Source: an uncultured Kordiimonas sp. (GTDB lineage Bacteria > Pseudomonadota > Alphaproteobacteria > Sphingomonadales > Kordiimonadaceae). Taken from it: a DNA stretch of 64,000 nt. The position numbers and the translations under genes are program-made. The notes beneath the pieces are model-generated. The model worked only from the letters and a program-made list of their open reading frames with translations. It was not told where the DNA came from and did no database searches. Numbering within the stretch: position 1 is the first letter of the stretch; the number at the start of each line of letters is the position of its first letter. Below, in pieces: positions 26,835 to 36,160 of this stretch. The DNA is taken from contig CANMRM010000001.1 of the NCBI GenBank assembly GCA_947500295.1, positions 496,001 through 560,000 of the forward strand, written 5' to 3'.

Positions 26835-27428
26835 ATGGATAACAATATGAGCGAGTCACACTCTGACTTTTCGGGCGTGGAACTGCACACGCGGCAAATT
26901 ACAAGAACAACTGTCGCCGTTTTTTTGATTTTGGCTGCCCTGTCTGCGGGTTTGTGGATTGTAAATCCGCAGCCGCTTTTTCTGTCGATGGCCCTTTTTG
27001 CCAATCTCGCCGTTCTTGCCTTCCATGACTTCCATATGTTTCGCCTGCCAAACCTTTATACGCTTACGCTTTTTCTGGCTGGAATGATTGCAGTGTGGAT
27101 CGAGCCTCGTTTTCCGGTCAGGGACCATGTAATTGGTGCCGGCATAGGGTTGGTGTTTTTTCCGACCCTCAATTATATATACCGGCGCTTGCGAGGGCAT
27201 GATGGAATCGGCCTGGGGGACGCAAAGCTGCTTTCCGGACTGGGTCTCTGGCTTGGCTGGTACGCCCTGCCACCCCTTTTGCTTGTGGCCTCCCTTCTTG
27301 GGCTGTTCTATGCGAGTCTCGAATTGTTGTTGAACAAGCGAGCCAAAAGTAAACACATTGTCAAAAAACCAGTGCCGTTTGGCGTTTTCCTGGCCGCCTC
27401 CGGCTGGCTGACGTGGCTTTTCCTATAG
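26835..27428 (+). CDS. Prepilin peptidase, A24 family, catalytic domain only
   Basis: A 197-residue aspartic membrane protease with about six helices. The two catalytic Asp motifs of the A24 family are present: HDFHMFRLPN in the first cytoplasmic loop and GLGDAKLL in the second. The N-terminal methyltransferase-like domain of full-length GspO/PilD is absent, as in the short TadV/CpaA type. It lies about 6 kb upstream of the gsp operon and on the same strand; no other prepilin peptidase is in the window, so it is the best candidate to cleave pseudopilins GspG to GspK. The ribosome site is weak; Met5 (26847) is an alternative start. Confidence 0.85.
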   Translation: MDNNMSESHSDFSGVELHTRQITRTTVAVFLILAALSAGLWIVNPQPLFLSMALFANLAVLAFHDFHMFRLPNLYTLTLFLAGMIAVWIEPRFPVRDHVIGAGIGLVFFPTLNYIYRRLRGHDGIGLGDAKLLSGLGLWLGWYALPPLLLVASLLGLFYASLELLLNKRAKSKHIVKKPVPFGVFLAASGWLTWLFL

Positions 27429-27491
27429 CCATCAGTGCCACAAACCCCAGAGAATACGGGCAATTAACAGCCGCAGGTTGACGGCTGTTGC

Positions 27492-27513
27492 ATGTGACCA
27501 CAATGTTACAAAA
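27492..27513 (+). promoter_or_regulatory. PHO-box-like direct repeat upstream of the duplicated lipoprotein
   Basis: Two 11-bp direct repeats, ATGTGACCACA and ATGTTACAAAA, share 15 of 22 positions with the PHO box before pstS. A further CTGTCAC half-site follows at 27537. The element ends 138 bp before the lipoprotein start. This is a by-eye match and needs a motif search. Confidence 0.45.
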
Positions 27514-27651
27514 ACGGTAAAACTTCCGAAAAGAAACTGTCACAAATCCCCTTTAAACGTCATGCCCCATAAGCCGGTGGGTCCGCCCGCCGTCGCTCGC
27601 TTACAGATAAATAATTTTTCAGGTGACGGATCTCGTCAAACGGGGAATACG

Positions 27652-30528
27652 ATGACAAACCTTGATATTCTTAAGAAAACTCTGCTCGCTGCCGTAGCGT
27701 CTGTTGCGCTCGTGGCTTGCGGAGATGATAGCACCGAGCTTGCTTCGCCTGGCCAGGAGGCACCCAACCCGGGCACCGGCGGTGGCGATGGCGGCGGTGA
27801 CGGTGGCGGCGATGGCGGCGGTGATCCAGCCGTAAAAGTTGGCCGCGGCGGTATCGAATATACGTCTGAGGGCAATTGCCCAACAGGCACGACGTCAACA
27901 ACTGTCGGCGAGCAAACGCACTGTACACTGTCCGGCACAATCACCGATGACGTGACGCTGACATCCGGCAATATTTACCAATTGTCCGGCAAGGTTGCGA
28001 TCGGCGTCGACACCGGCGCGGACGGAACGGCCGCTGCGGGTGACGCGGCCGTGCTGTCGATCGAGCCAGGCGTGGTGGTCTATGGTGCAACAGCAACGGA
28101 TGTTCTTGTTGTCTCCCGCGGGTCGGAAATTCAGGCCAATGGATCTGCCACAAACCCGGTTGTGTTCACATCCGCTCTTGACCTTGACCTCGCCACAGAG
28201 TTGGGCCTTGCGGCCCCTGTATCTTTCAGCGGCGCTTTGCTTGAAGAGCCGTTCACTTCCGAGTGGGGCGGCATCGTGATCAATGGTCAGGCGCCGATTA
28301 ACACCTGCAACGGCTCCGGCACTTGTGAAGCTGAAGGTGAAGGTGACAGTGGCCTGTATGGTGGTGATGAAGCAACGGATACAAGCGGTACCATGCGCTA
28401 TGTGCAGGTAAAGTACGCGGGCAACCCGATTACATCAGAAGACGAGCTGAACGGTATCGCCTTCCAGGGTGTTGGCTCTGGTACAACGCTTGAGTATATC
28501 CAGGTTCACAACGGCGCTGACGACGGTGTCGAGTTCTTTGGCGGTACAGCGCAAGCGAAGTACCTTGTGATCACTGGCGCAGACGATGACAGCCTCGACT
28601 GGACACAGGGCTGGCGCGGCAAGGGCCAGCACATCATTATTATTCAAAACCCGGCTCAGCCAGCATCGGATCAGGGTATCGAAGCTGATAACTTTGGTGA
28701 CGGCGAAGACTTTCTGCCGCGGGCACAGCCTCAGCTTTCCAACATGACAATCGTCGGCTCCAACTCCAAAGGCGGCGAGTCCGACATTGGTGTCCTGCTC
28801 AGGGCTGGAACCGGCGCCAACATCTGGAACACGGTTGTTGCCGACTTTGGTGACGCTTGTCTGGATATTGACGACGCTTCAACGTTTGTTTCCTCTGGCG
28901 GTTCCGCGACAAACCTGTCCGGCAACCTGACCATGGAATCGACGCTTCTGAGCAACAACTGCGTTGAGGTCTTCAATGATGACGGTAACGACTTCGATCT
29001 GGAAACATGGTTCGATAACCAGCCCAACAATGTTGTCGGTGCATCGACGCTCTCGAATAATTTCATCAATGGTGCGACAGAAAATGCTGTTGTTGCAACG
29101 GACCCGACAGCGGTGGACGCTTTCTTTGACAGCGTCGACTATGCTGGCGCTGTCCGCAGCGACGCCACTGCAGACAACTGGACCCTGAACTGGACATACG
29201 GACTGAACCCGGACCCTGAGTGCCCAACGGGCACGACAGCCAATGCGGACGGTACCGTTTGCACACTGAGTGGCACCTACACTGAAGACCTGCGTCTCGT
29301 TTCCGGTCTGACGTATCAGCTTTCCGGCAAAGTTACTTTCGGTGTTGATATGGGCCCTGACCCAGCGAGCCCGCTGGCAACTGGTGACGCCGCAACACTG
29401 ACCATCGAGCCGGGTGTAACGGTTGTCGGAGAAGACCAGACGTCTTATCTGGTGATCTCCCGGGGCTCCAAGCTCAACTCCAACGGTACGGCTGATGCAC
29501 CGGTAACTTTCACGGCTGCAGATCCTGACACTCGCGATCTTGATACAGACACGTCGCTTTGGGGCGGTCTTGTGATCAACGGACGTGCGAGCATCAACAC
29601 CTGTAACGGCTCCGGTACTTGTGAAGCAGAGGGCGAAGGCGACAGCGGCCTGTATGGCGGCGTCGACGACACCGATGACAGCGGTCAGATTTTCTACACG
29701 CGAGTGGTATATGCGGGTAACCCGATTACCTCTGAAGACGAGCTGAACGGCATCGCCTTCCAGGGTGTTGGCTCCGAAACAGAGATCGACTTCCTGCAGG
29801 TTCACAACGGCGCGGACGACGGTATCGAGTTCTTTGGTGGTACGGCAACGGCTAAACACCTTGTTATCACTGGTGCTGATGATGACAGCCTCGACTGGAC
29901 GCAAGGATGGCGCGGCAAGGTTCAGTATCTGGTGATTGTCCAGAACCCGAACCAGCCTGCCACCGACCAGGGTATCGAAGCCGACAACTTTGGTGACGGC
30001 GAAGACTTCCTGCCGCGGGCACAGCCAATGATCGCTAACGCGACAATCGTCGGGTCTGCTCAGGCAAGCGGTGAAAGCGACATTGGTATCCTGCTGCGCG
30101 CTGGCACCGGCGGCAACCTCTGGAATACAGTGGTAGCTGACTTTGGCGACGCATGTCTCGATATCGACGACAGTTCGACGTTTGTATCCTCGGGCGCCGA
30201 CGCCACGACGCTGACGGGCAACCTGACCATGGAATCAACGCTCCTGAGCGATAGCTGCCCGGAAGTCTTCAACGATGACGGCAACGACTTTGATCTGGAG
30301 ACCTGGTTCACCAACCAAGCCAACAACACGGTTGCAACCGATACGCTGGCGGCGCTGACCGGTGCAGCAAGCTTCAAGACCTACATCAATGGGGCAACTG
30401 AAGCAGCAGCAACGGCAACGGACGTGAGTGCAGTCGACAGTTTCTTTGAGGCGACAAGCTTCATCGGCGCCGTCGAAAACGCAGCGAATGACTGGACGCT
30501 TGGCTGGACAGTCTGGTTGGACCGATAG
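27652..30528 (+). CDS. Lipoprotein with two tandem ~440-residue domains
   Basis: A 958-residue lipoprotein. The ATG at 27652 follows GGGGA and opens a type II signal peptide ending in LVAC (Cys about 22). A GGGD x4 linker follows. Then come two homologous domains beginning near Cys76 and Cys524, each with CPTGTT, LSGKV, a WGG-x-VING segment, TCNGSGTCEAEGEGDSGLYGG, HNGADDGVEFFGG and ADDDSLDWTQGWRGK. Regular short strands suggest a right-handed beta-helix or similar fold; many Asp residues could bind calcium. It precedes a TonB-dependent receptor by 85 bp and probably works with it at the cell surface. The family recurs beside such receptors; its ligand is unknown. The longer frame from 27478 lacks a signal. 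Confidence 0.85.
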   Translation: MTNLDILKKTLLAAVASVALVACGDDSTELASPGQEAPNPGTGGGDGGGDGGGDGGGDPAVKVGRGGIEYTSEGNCPTGTTSTTVGEQTHCTLSGTITDDVTLTSGNIYQLSGKVAIGVDTGADGTAAAGDAAVLSIEPGVVVYGATATDVLVVSRGSEIQANGSATNPVVFTSALDLDLATELGLAAPVSFSGALLEEPFTSEWGGIVINGQAPINTCNGSGTCEAEGEGDSGLYGGDEATDTSGTMRYVQVKYAGNPITSEDELNGIAFQGVGSGTTLEYIQVHNGADDGVEFFGGTAQAKYLVITGADDDSLDWTQGWRGKGQHIIIIQNPAQPASDQGIEADNFGDGEDFLPRAQPQLSNMTIVGSNSKGGESDIGVLLRAGTGANIWNTVVADFGDACLDIDDASTFVSSGGSATNLSGNLTMESTLLSNNCVEVFNDDGNDFDLETWFDNQPNNVVGASTLSNNFINGATENAVVATDPTAVDAFFDSVDYAGAVRSDATADNWTLNWTYGLNPDPECPTGTTANADGTVCTLSGTYTEDLRLVSGLTYQLSGKVTFGVDMGPDPASPLATGDAATLTIEPGVTVVGEDQTSYLVISRGSKLNSNGTADAPVTFTAADPDTRDLDTDTSLWGGLVINGRASINTCNGSGTCEAEGEGDSGLYGGVDDTDDSGQIFYTRVVYAGNPITSEDELNGIAFQGVGSETEIDFLQVHNGADDGIEFFGGTATAKHLVITGADDDSLDWTQGWRGKVQYLVIVQNPNQPATDQGIEADNFGDGEDFLPRAQPMIANATIVGSAQASGESDIGILLRAGTGGNLWNTVVADFGDACLDIDDSSTFVSSGADATTLTGNLTMESTLLSDSCPEVFNDDGNDFDLETWFTNQANNTVATDTLAALTGAASFKTYINGATEAAATATDVSAVDSFFEATSFIGAVENAANDWTLGWTVWLDR
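27778..27825 (+). repeat. Tandem 12-bp repeats coding for GGGD linker
   Basis: Four in-frame 12-bp units rich in GGC/GGT and ending in GAT or GAC encode a Gly-Gly-Gly-Asp linker after the lipidated N terminus. Such a tract can change length by slippage and keeps the frame. It probably spaces the domains from the membrane. Confidence 0.8.
27877..30528 (+). repeat. Intragenic duplication, two ~1.3 kb copies
   Basis: Copy 1 spans about 27877-29220 and copy 2 about 29221-30528. Long stretches are nearly identical in DNA, for example around 28300-28365 versus 29597-29660 and 28670-28730 versus 29970-30027, which points to a tandem duplication maintained or homogenised by recombination. Copy 1 has extra sequence (about 20 residues) before its WGG motif. 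Confidence 0.85.
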
Positions 30529-30544
30529 GAACCCCCTTCATAAG

Positions 30545-30577
30545 CGCCGCGGTGGAGCAACAGACTCTGCCGCGGCG
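30545..30577. promoter_or_regulatory. GC-rich hairpin between lipoprotein and receptor genes
   Basis: An 8-bp perfect stem, CGCCGCGG / CCGCGGCG, encloses a 17-nt loop with a small GAG/CTC inner pair. No T-tract follows, so it is not a classical terminator. It could stabilise the upstream message or lower receptor expression relative to the lipoprotein. Confidence 0.4.
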
Positions 30578-30613
30578 TCATATGTTCAAGAAAAAAGAAA
30601 ATAGCTGGTCAAA

Positions 30614-33220
30614 ATGGAATTGAACCACACGAAAATTAAAGCGCTACTTTTAACCTCGACGGTTCTGCTTGCTCCCGCCGGGGCATTTGCTCAAGTGGAC
30701 ATAGCGCCGCCACAAATTGATGTCGAAGAGATCACAGTTGTTGGGCGCTTCATTCCCGACGAAAAACGCGCGACATCTGAAATCGCCAACGTTCTTGATG
30801 CGGAGGCTTTCTCCCTTGCAGGTGACGGCGACATTGGCACGGCTCTGCAGCGTTTGCCGGGTTTGTCGCTTGTCGGCGGCAAGTATGTCTATGTTCGCGG
30901 TCTCGGCGAACGGTACTCCTCGACGCTTCTGAACAATTCCGGCGTTCCAAGCCCGGAACCGCTCAGGAAAGTTGTGCCGCTCGACATTTTCCCAACCAGC
31001 ATCATCGAATCTGTGCTGGTTCAGAAAACCTTCTCGCCTGAATATCCGGCGGAGTTTGGTGGCGGTGTTATTGACCTGCGCACTAAAGCGGTTCCGGATG
31101 ATTTCATTCTGGAAGTGGGAATTTCTGGCCAATACAACACAGAAGCCACTGGTGAAACCGGCCTGAGTTACGATGGTACAGGCTCGGAGATCTTCGGTTT
31201 TGGCGGATCAAGGCGCAACATTCCGGACGAGATTTTGCAGGATGTCACGCTTGAAAGCCTGACAGAGGAAGAGCGTGCTGCCGCCGGTCGTGCGCTGCCG
31301 AACATCTGGTCCATTGATGAGGAGCCGCTTTATCCCGGTGCAGGCTTCAACTTTCTGGTCGGCAACCGATGGGATGTTGGCACCGAGAGCGCTTTTGGTT
31401 TCTTCGCGGCCGTTGACTATGACGTAAATACGCGCCACCGGGAGGGTGTTCGCCGGATCGTTGTTACTTCAGATGCGGGTCCTGTTATCCGTTCAAATTT
31501 TGCGCCCGAAGTTTGTGAAACCGGCGAATTTGAAGATGTGGATATTGATGGCTGCGGGTTGCGGCAGACAAACCTGGATGTGGCCCTGAATGGCCTGCTG
31601 TCTTTTGGGTACGAGTTTAATTCAAACCATTCGGTTTCCTATACAGGCGCGGTGCTGCGGCAATCCACCAAGCGATCGCTGATCGAAAAAGGCATTTTCC
31701 CGCTTGAGGAAGATATCAGAACACGGTCAACCATCGACTGGATCGAAAGCCAGGTCTGGACCAACCAACTGAGCGGTGAGCACTTTGTAAATCTGTTTGG
31801 CGAAAGCGAAACGTTCCAGCAAACAGAGATCAACTGGCGGGCCAACATCTCGCGGTCAGACCGGGATGTGCCGCTGCGTCGCAATACGGTTTACGAGTTT
31901 GATGTGAACCTGGGAACGGACCTTATTCTTGCCCGCCCGGACAGCAATACCACCATCTATAATGCGCTGGACGAAGAAACGAGAGAGTTTGGTTTTGACA
32001 TCGTGCAGCCAGCTTACATAGGGGACCTGCCCATCGATTTCATTGGTGGTTTCACCTATGCCGACAAAGACCGTAGTTTTGGTCTTGTGCGCTACAATTT
32101 CGATATTCCACGCGGTGTATCCCGCGACCTGAGAGCGCTAGCACCTGAGATCATCTTTGGGCCGGCGAATATTGGCCCTGGTCAAATCCGCCTTGTGGAA
32201 ATTTTTGATGCCTCCGACTTTTACACTGCAACCTTTGAAAATGTTCAGGGTTACCTGGGTGCAGATGTGGAACTGTCTGCAAAAGCCCGATTGGCTTTTG
32301 GTGTCAGGTACGAGGACAGCGAACAGATTGTCGACACCGCGGAGCGGATTACCCTTGAGCCCTTGCAGATTACGCAGGTAGGCGAGTTTTGGCTGCCGTC
32401 AGCAACTTTCACTTACGAGATTGTGGAAAACATGCAGGTTCGGCTGGCGTTCAGTCAAACTTTGAACCGGCCAGATATGCGTGAACTTTCGACCGCTCGC
32501 TTCGTTGATGACGAACGGAACCTTCCAGTGGAGGGCAATCCGGAACTGCGCATTGCCGAGATCGATAACTATGATGCTCGATTTGAGTGGTATTTCGCCT
32601 CCGGCGAAAGCCTGACTGTTGGTGCCTTCTACAAAAAATTCACCAACCCCATCGAGCAAAGCAGTCGGGCGTTTGGTGAAGGTCGCTTGCTGACCTATGT
32701 GAACGGCGAATCTGCCGAGCTGATGGGTGTCGAGGTTGAAGTCGAGAAAATCCTGTTCTTCCAGGACTGGTTTGGTTGGGACTGGCTAGGCACGCGTGAA
32801 ATGTTTGTCAAAGCCAACGGGTCCTATATTGATGCTGAAACGCGTACCGCAGAAGCAGATTTGGGCATCGTAACCAACGCTGTGCGACCATTCCAGGGTC
32901 AGTCAGAGTGGCTTGCCAACTTGCAGTTTGGCTGGCGCGACTATGACCGCGGTGAAAATCTGGCTGTGGTTCTCAACTATACAGGCCGTCGCCTCGCGCT
33001 TGTCGGTGTGTTTGAAAACCCGGATGAGTTCGAGACGCCGCCAATTATGTTGAATGTTGCCTACAGCAAGGAAATCCCAATCGGGGAGAGCCTTCTGGAG
33101 CTCAGCGTCGAGGCAAACAATCTGCTTGGCGACGAAATCAGGTTCAGCCAAAATGGTGTTGTAACCGAGGGCTATGAACTTGGCCGCACCTTTAGTCTTG
33201 GACTGACCTATAAATTCTAG
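30614..33220 (+). CDS. TonB-dependent outer-membrane receptor
   Basis: An 868-residue TonB-dependent receptor. A signal peptide (to about AFAQ) is followed by a TonB-box-like EEITVVG, a plug domain (about residues 40-170) including VLDAEAF...LQRLPGLSLVGGKYVYVRGLGERYSS and EFGGGVIDLRTK, then a 22-strand barrel ending in the outer-membrane signature LGLTYKF. Such receptors import scarce ligands (Fe-siderophores, vitamins, oligosaccharides or others) using TonB energy. No N-terminal signalling domain is seen. The paired lipoprotein upstream may help capture the ligand, in the way SusD helps SusC. The ligand is unknown; a PHO-box-like site upstream hints at phosphate control. Confidence 0.93.
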   Translation: MELNHTKIKALLLTSTVLLAPAGAFAQVDIAPPQIDVEEITVVGRFIPDEKRATSEIANVLDAEAFSLAGDGDIGTALQRLPGLSLVGGKYVYVRGLGERYSSTLLNNSGVPSPEPLRKVVPLDIFPTSIIESVLVQKTFSPEYPAEFGGGVIDLRTKAVPDDFILEVGISGQYNTEATGETGLSYDGTGSEIFGFGGSRRNIPDEILQDVTLESLTEEERAAAGRALPNIWSIDEEPLYPGAGFNFLVGNRWDVGTESAFGFFAAVDYDVNTRHREGVRRIVVTSDAGPVIRSNFAPEVCETGEFEDVDIDGCGLRQTNLDVALNGLLSFGYEFNSNHSVSYTGAVLRQSTKRSLIEKGIFPLEEDIRTRSTIDWIESQVWTNQLSGEHFVNLFGESETFQQTEINWRANISRSDRDVPLRRNTVYEFDVNLGTDLILARPDSNTTIYNALDEETREFGFDIVQPAYIGDLPIDFIGGFTYADKDRSFGLVRYNFDIPRGVSRDLRALAPEIIFGPANIGPGQIRLVEIFDASDFYTATFENVQGYLGADVELSAKARLAFGVRYEDSEQIVDTAERITLEPLQITQVGEFWLPSATFTYEIVENMQVRLAFSQTLNRPDMRELSTARFVDDERNLPVEGNPELRIAEIDNYDARFEWYFASGESLTVGAFYKKFTNPIEQSSRAFGEGRLLTYVNGESAELMGVEVEVEKILFFQDWFGWDWLGTREMFVKANGSYIDAETRTAEADLGIVTNAVRPFQGQSEWLANLQFGWRDYDRGENLAVVLNYTGRRLALVGVFENPDEFETPPIMLNVAYSKEIPIGESLLELSVEANNLLGDEIRFSQNGVVTEGYELGRTFSLGLTYKF

Positions 33221-33344
33221 TTTATGCTAAGGTACCGGTCTGTCGCCGAGGCGGCAGGCCCCAATAAGATCAAATCAACGCACCGGCTCATAGAAGCCAG
33301 GACGAAAAAACGAATGTTGATGCTTCTGGAGACGTACCATCTCT

Positions 33345-34190
33345 ATGGACAGCGCTGCACATCAAGCCACCGGCAGGACCGCGCTCCCGTCCCCGCCGCG
33401 CACTTTGCGCGTGGTGTTGATATGCGTGGAATTTGGCCTGGCGGGCTTTCTGGCATTTCTGATGGCACAGTTTGTCTTCGAATTGATGGCTGTTGATCCT
33501 CCGGCGGGCCGCCCTTTGCAAACACTCTCTGTGTCTGAAGGTGAGACCGAACTGGATGCCGGTTTACTGGTGGGGTTTGACCCGTTCTTCAAAGACTTGC
33601 AGGGCGCCACGACAGTCGTGGAAACAACGATCAGGGAAAGCTCGTTGCGCCTGGAAGTGTTCGGGCTAAGGTCTGAGCCGGGTGGCAAGGGAACCGCAAT
33701 CATCAAAACACAGGATGGTGACCAGAAACTGATTCATATCGGGGACCGGATTGCCCCTGGCGTGACGTTGGCCGCCGTGTATCCGGACCGGTTGGAGGTC
33801 AATCGTGCCGGGATCAGAGAAGCAATTTACCTGCGCCCTCAACGAGAAAGGCAAACATCGGTCGCGCCGACGCCCGCCCAGCAGTCAGTAGTTTCACCAG
33901 AGCGCGAGTCGGCTCCTGTTTTTGATCTTTCAGCCATTAACCTGGAGCCCATACGGCGGGAACGGCGCATTATTGGCTTTCGGCTGCCTGACCCTTTGCC
34001 CCTGCCGCTTGTGGGCTCAGGCCTGGAAGCCGGGGATATTTTAACGCATGCTAACGGAGAACCGCTTGTGTCTTTCGAGCGATTGCAGGAAATTGGGGAA
34101 GGTTTGTCCGGTGCACAAAGCCTTGCTATTGACTTTGAGCGGCGGGGTGAGCAACGCAATCTGACGATCAGTCTTGGAGGAACTCAATAA
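33345..34190 (+). CDS. gspC: T2SS protein GspC
   Basis: A 281-residue inner-membrane component of the type II secretion system. Cytoplasmic N terminus, one membrane helix (about residues 25-47), then the HR domain with LRLEVFGLRSEPGGKGTAII and GDQKLIHIGDRIAPGVTLAAVYPDRLEVNRAG, which touches GspD, and a C-terminal PDZ-like domain (GSGLEAGDILTHANGEPL). It links the inner-membrane platform to the secretin and takes part in substrate recognition. First gene of the gsp operon; its stop overlaps the gspD start by one base. The ribosome site is weak. Confidence 0.9.
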   Translation: MDSAAHQATGRTALPSPPRTLRVVLICVEFGLAGFLAFLMAQFVFELMAVDPPAGRPLQTLSVSEGETELDAGLLVGFDPFFKDLQGATTVVETTIRESSLRLEVFGLRSEPGGKGTAIIKTQDGDQKLIHIGDRIAPGVTLAAVYPDRLEVNRAGIREAIYLRPQRERQTSVAPTPAQQSVVSPERESAPVFDLSAINLEPIRRERRIIGFRLPDPLPLPLVGSGLEAGDILTHANGEPLVSFERLQEIGEGLSGAQSLAIDFERRGEQRNLTISLGGTQ

Positions 34191-36160
34191 TGATGAAGGG
34201 GAAGCCCTCCATTGGAATGATGGTTGGCCTGTTCGCATGTGTTGCGGTCGTGTTTCCGGCAGCGGCCCAAAATGCGGGCAATGTGCTGAACTATCGGGAT
34301 GCCGAAATTCGGGCCTTTATTGATGACGTTGCTGCTATTACTGGCAGGACATTCATAATTGATCCCAGGGTTCGCGGAAAAATCAATGTTGTGTCGACTG
34401 AGTCTGTCACGGTTGAAGGGGTCTTCCAGACCTTCCTGTCCGCCCTGAGGGTGAACGGGTTTACCGTGGTGCCTACGTCCAGCGGCGCTTTCAAGGTGGT
34501 GCCCGACGAGGTTGCGGCCCAGGATGCAGGACCAGTTGACGAAAGCCGAGCCGGGGATACGCTTGTCACCCGCGTTTTCAATCTTCGTTATGCGGACCCG
34601 CTTGCGGTGCAAGCTGCAGCCAGACCATTTGTATTTAAAAACGGTCGTGTATTTGCGCGTCGCGGCATGTCGATGGTTATTGTAACGGACTATGCAGATA
34701 ACCTGGCACGCATTGGCCAGCTTGTCGCGAGCATGGATGTAGACCCGTCAGTGATCAAGACTTTGGCGCTTGAGAACACCTCCGCCGGTGAGATGGGCGA
34801 TATCGCGCTGAGGCTTGCTGCCCAGCCGGGCACCGATGATAATATCAGGCAGTCGCTAACAGCAATGCCCCTCGAATCGAGCAATACGCTGATCCTGAAA
34901 GGACCCGCAGATGTGATCGATACCATTTTGCCCGTGCTGCAGGAGCTGGACCAAAACAACGCCTCCCGCAGTGACCTCAGGGTTGTGTATCTCAAGTATG
35001 CGAACGCAGAAACCATGCTGCCGATGCTGGAGACAGTGACGCAGTCTTTGTCGCGGCGCGATGCATCCGGCAATCCGCTGAGCACCGACGGCGACGTGAC
35101 CCTGTCATCATACGCGGGTGCAAACGCGATTGTCATCAACGCGTCGAGTGAGATGCAGCAGCGCATCACCAATGTGATAAACATGCTTGACGTGCAGAGG
35201 GCGCAGGTCCTTGTAGAGGCCATTGTGGTCGAAGTGTCAGACAATGCTGCCAAAGAACTCGGTGTGCAGTATTTGCTCGCGGGTGGCGACAACAGCAACA
35301 TCCCCTTCACCATAGCCAACTATTCCAACACAGCGCCTAATCTGCTTGCAATAACAGGTGCCCTGCGGCTCGATGACGACTCTGACGATGACACCGACAG
35401 TGTACGAGACGCGTTTGGAGAAGCGGCTGTAGACTCACTGCTGGGCTTCAATGGTTTTGGGCTTGGCATCGCGGGTGAAACGGATGGCGGCACGATTTTT
35501 GGTGCCGTCCTGAATGCCGTGCAGCAGGATAGCGGCAGCAACGTGCTTTCCACGCCATCCATTATGACGATGGATAATGAGCCGGCCAAATTTCTGTCTG
35601 GTCAGGAAATCCCGATTTCGACGGGCGAAGCGCTGGGCAGTGCCAACGTTAATCCTTTCCGCACCATTGAGCGCAAAGATGTAGGCATCCAGCTTGAGGT
35701 CACTCCGCAGATCAATGAAGGGGAGGAAATCCGCCTGCAGATCCGACAGGAAATCTCCTCGATTGCGGGCCCCGTCAGCACCAGTTTTAGTGAACTTGTG
35801 ACGAATAAGCGGGAGATTGAAACGACTGTCAGCGTGAAGGACGGCGATATCGTTGTGCTTGGCGGCCTTGTTCAGCAGGATGAAATCACCTCGGTCGAAA
35901 AAGTCCCTTTTCTAGGTGATATTCCTGTGTTGGGCCGCCTGTTCAGGTCAGACCGTCGAAGCCAGACAAAAACCAACCTGATGGTGTTTCTGCGCCCGAC
36001 AATCGTGCGAAATGCCAGTGATGCGCAGGCCCTGACGAGCCAGAAGTTCGATTATATCCGTGGTCAACATTCGCAGGTAAACTCCGGCGGTTTGACACTT
36101 GACCAGTTGCTTGAGGAGGTGCTTGGCACCAAAGCGGTCGAGGGTACCAATAATAGGTAG
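34190..36160 (+). CDS. gspD: T2SS outer-membrane secretin GspD
   Basis: A 656-residue secretin with signal peptide, the N0 domain (NYRDAEIRAFIDDVAAITGRTFIIDPRVRGKI-type segment), N1-N3 repeats and the C-terminal beta-barrel-forming secretin domain containing VLSTPSIMTMDNEPAKFLSGQEIPI and VPFLGDIPVLGRLFRS. It forms the outer-membrane channel. A short Asp-rich insert (DDDSDDDTDS) lies before the secretin core. No C-terminal S-domain for a classical pilotin is obvious. Its ATG overlaps the gspC stop and its stop overlaps the gspE start by single bases. Confidence 0.95.
   Translation: MMKGKPSIGMMVGLFACVAVVFPAAAQNAGNVLNYRDAEIRAFIDDVAAITGRTFIIDPRVRGKINVVSTESVTVEGVFQTFLSALRVNGFTVVPTSSGAFKVVPDEVAAQDAGPVDESRAGDTLVTRVFNLRYADPLAVQAAARPFVFKNGRVFARRGMSMVIVTDYADNLARIGQLVASMDVDPSVIKTLALENTSAGEMGDIALRLAAQPGTDDNIRQSLTAMPLESSNTLILKGPADVIDTILPVLQELDQNNASRSDLRVVYLKYANAETMLPMLETVTQSLSRRDASGNPLSTDGDVTLSSYAGANAIVINASSEMQQRITNVINMLDVQRAQVLVEAIVVEVSDNAAKELGVQYLLAGGDNSNIPFTIANYSNTAPNLLAITGALRLDDDSDDDTDSVRDAFGEAAVDSLLGFNGFGLGIAGETDGGTIFGAVLNAVQQDSGSNVLSTPSIMTMDNEPAKFLSGQEIPISTGEALGSANVNPFRTIERKDVGIQLEVTPQINEGEEIRLQIRQEISSIAGPVSTSFSELVTNKREIETTVSVKDGDIVVLGGLVQQDEITSVEKVPFLGDIPVLGRLFRSDRRSQTKTNLMVFLRPTIVRNASDAQALTSQKFDYIRGQHSQVNSGGLTLDQLLEEVLGTKAVEGTNNR

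Noticed and set aside
27778-27825. Short tandem repeats suggesting a CRISPR or satellite
   Set aside because: Units are 12 bp, have no spacers and are in frame, coding for a GGGD linker.
28879-29904. 341-codon minus-strand open frame inside the duplicated lipoprotein gene
   Set aside because: Mirror frame of a repetitive gene; the repeated DNA makes a repeated antisense frame. No ribosome site or family similarity.
33221-33344. PHO box or promoter directly before gspC
   Set aside because: No 11-bp repeated TGT pattern and no convincing -35/-10 pair was found, so read-through from the receptor gene or an unrecognised promoter must be assumed.
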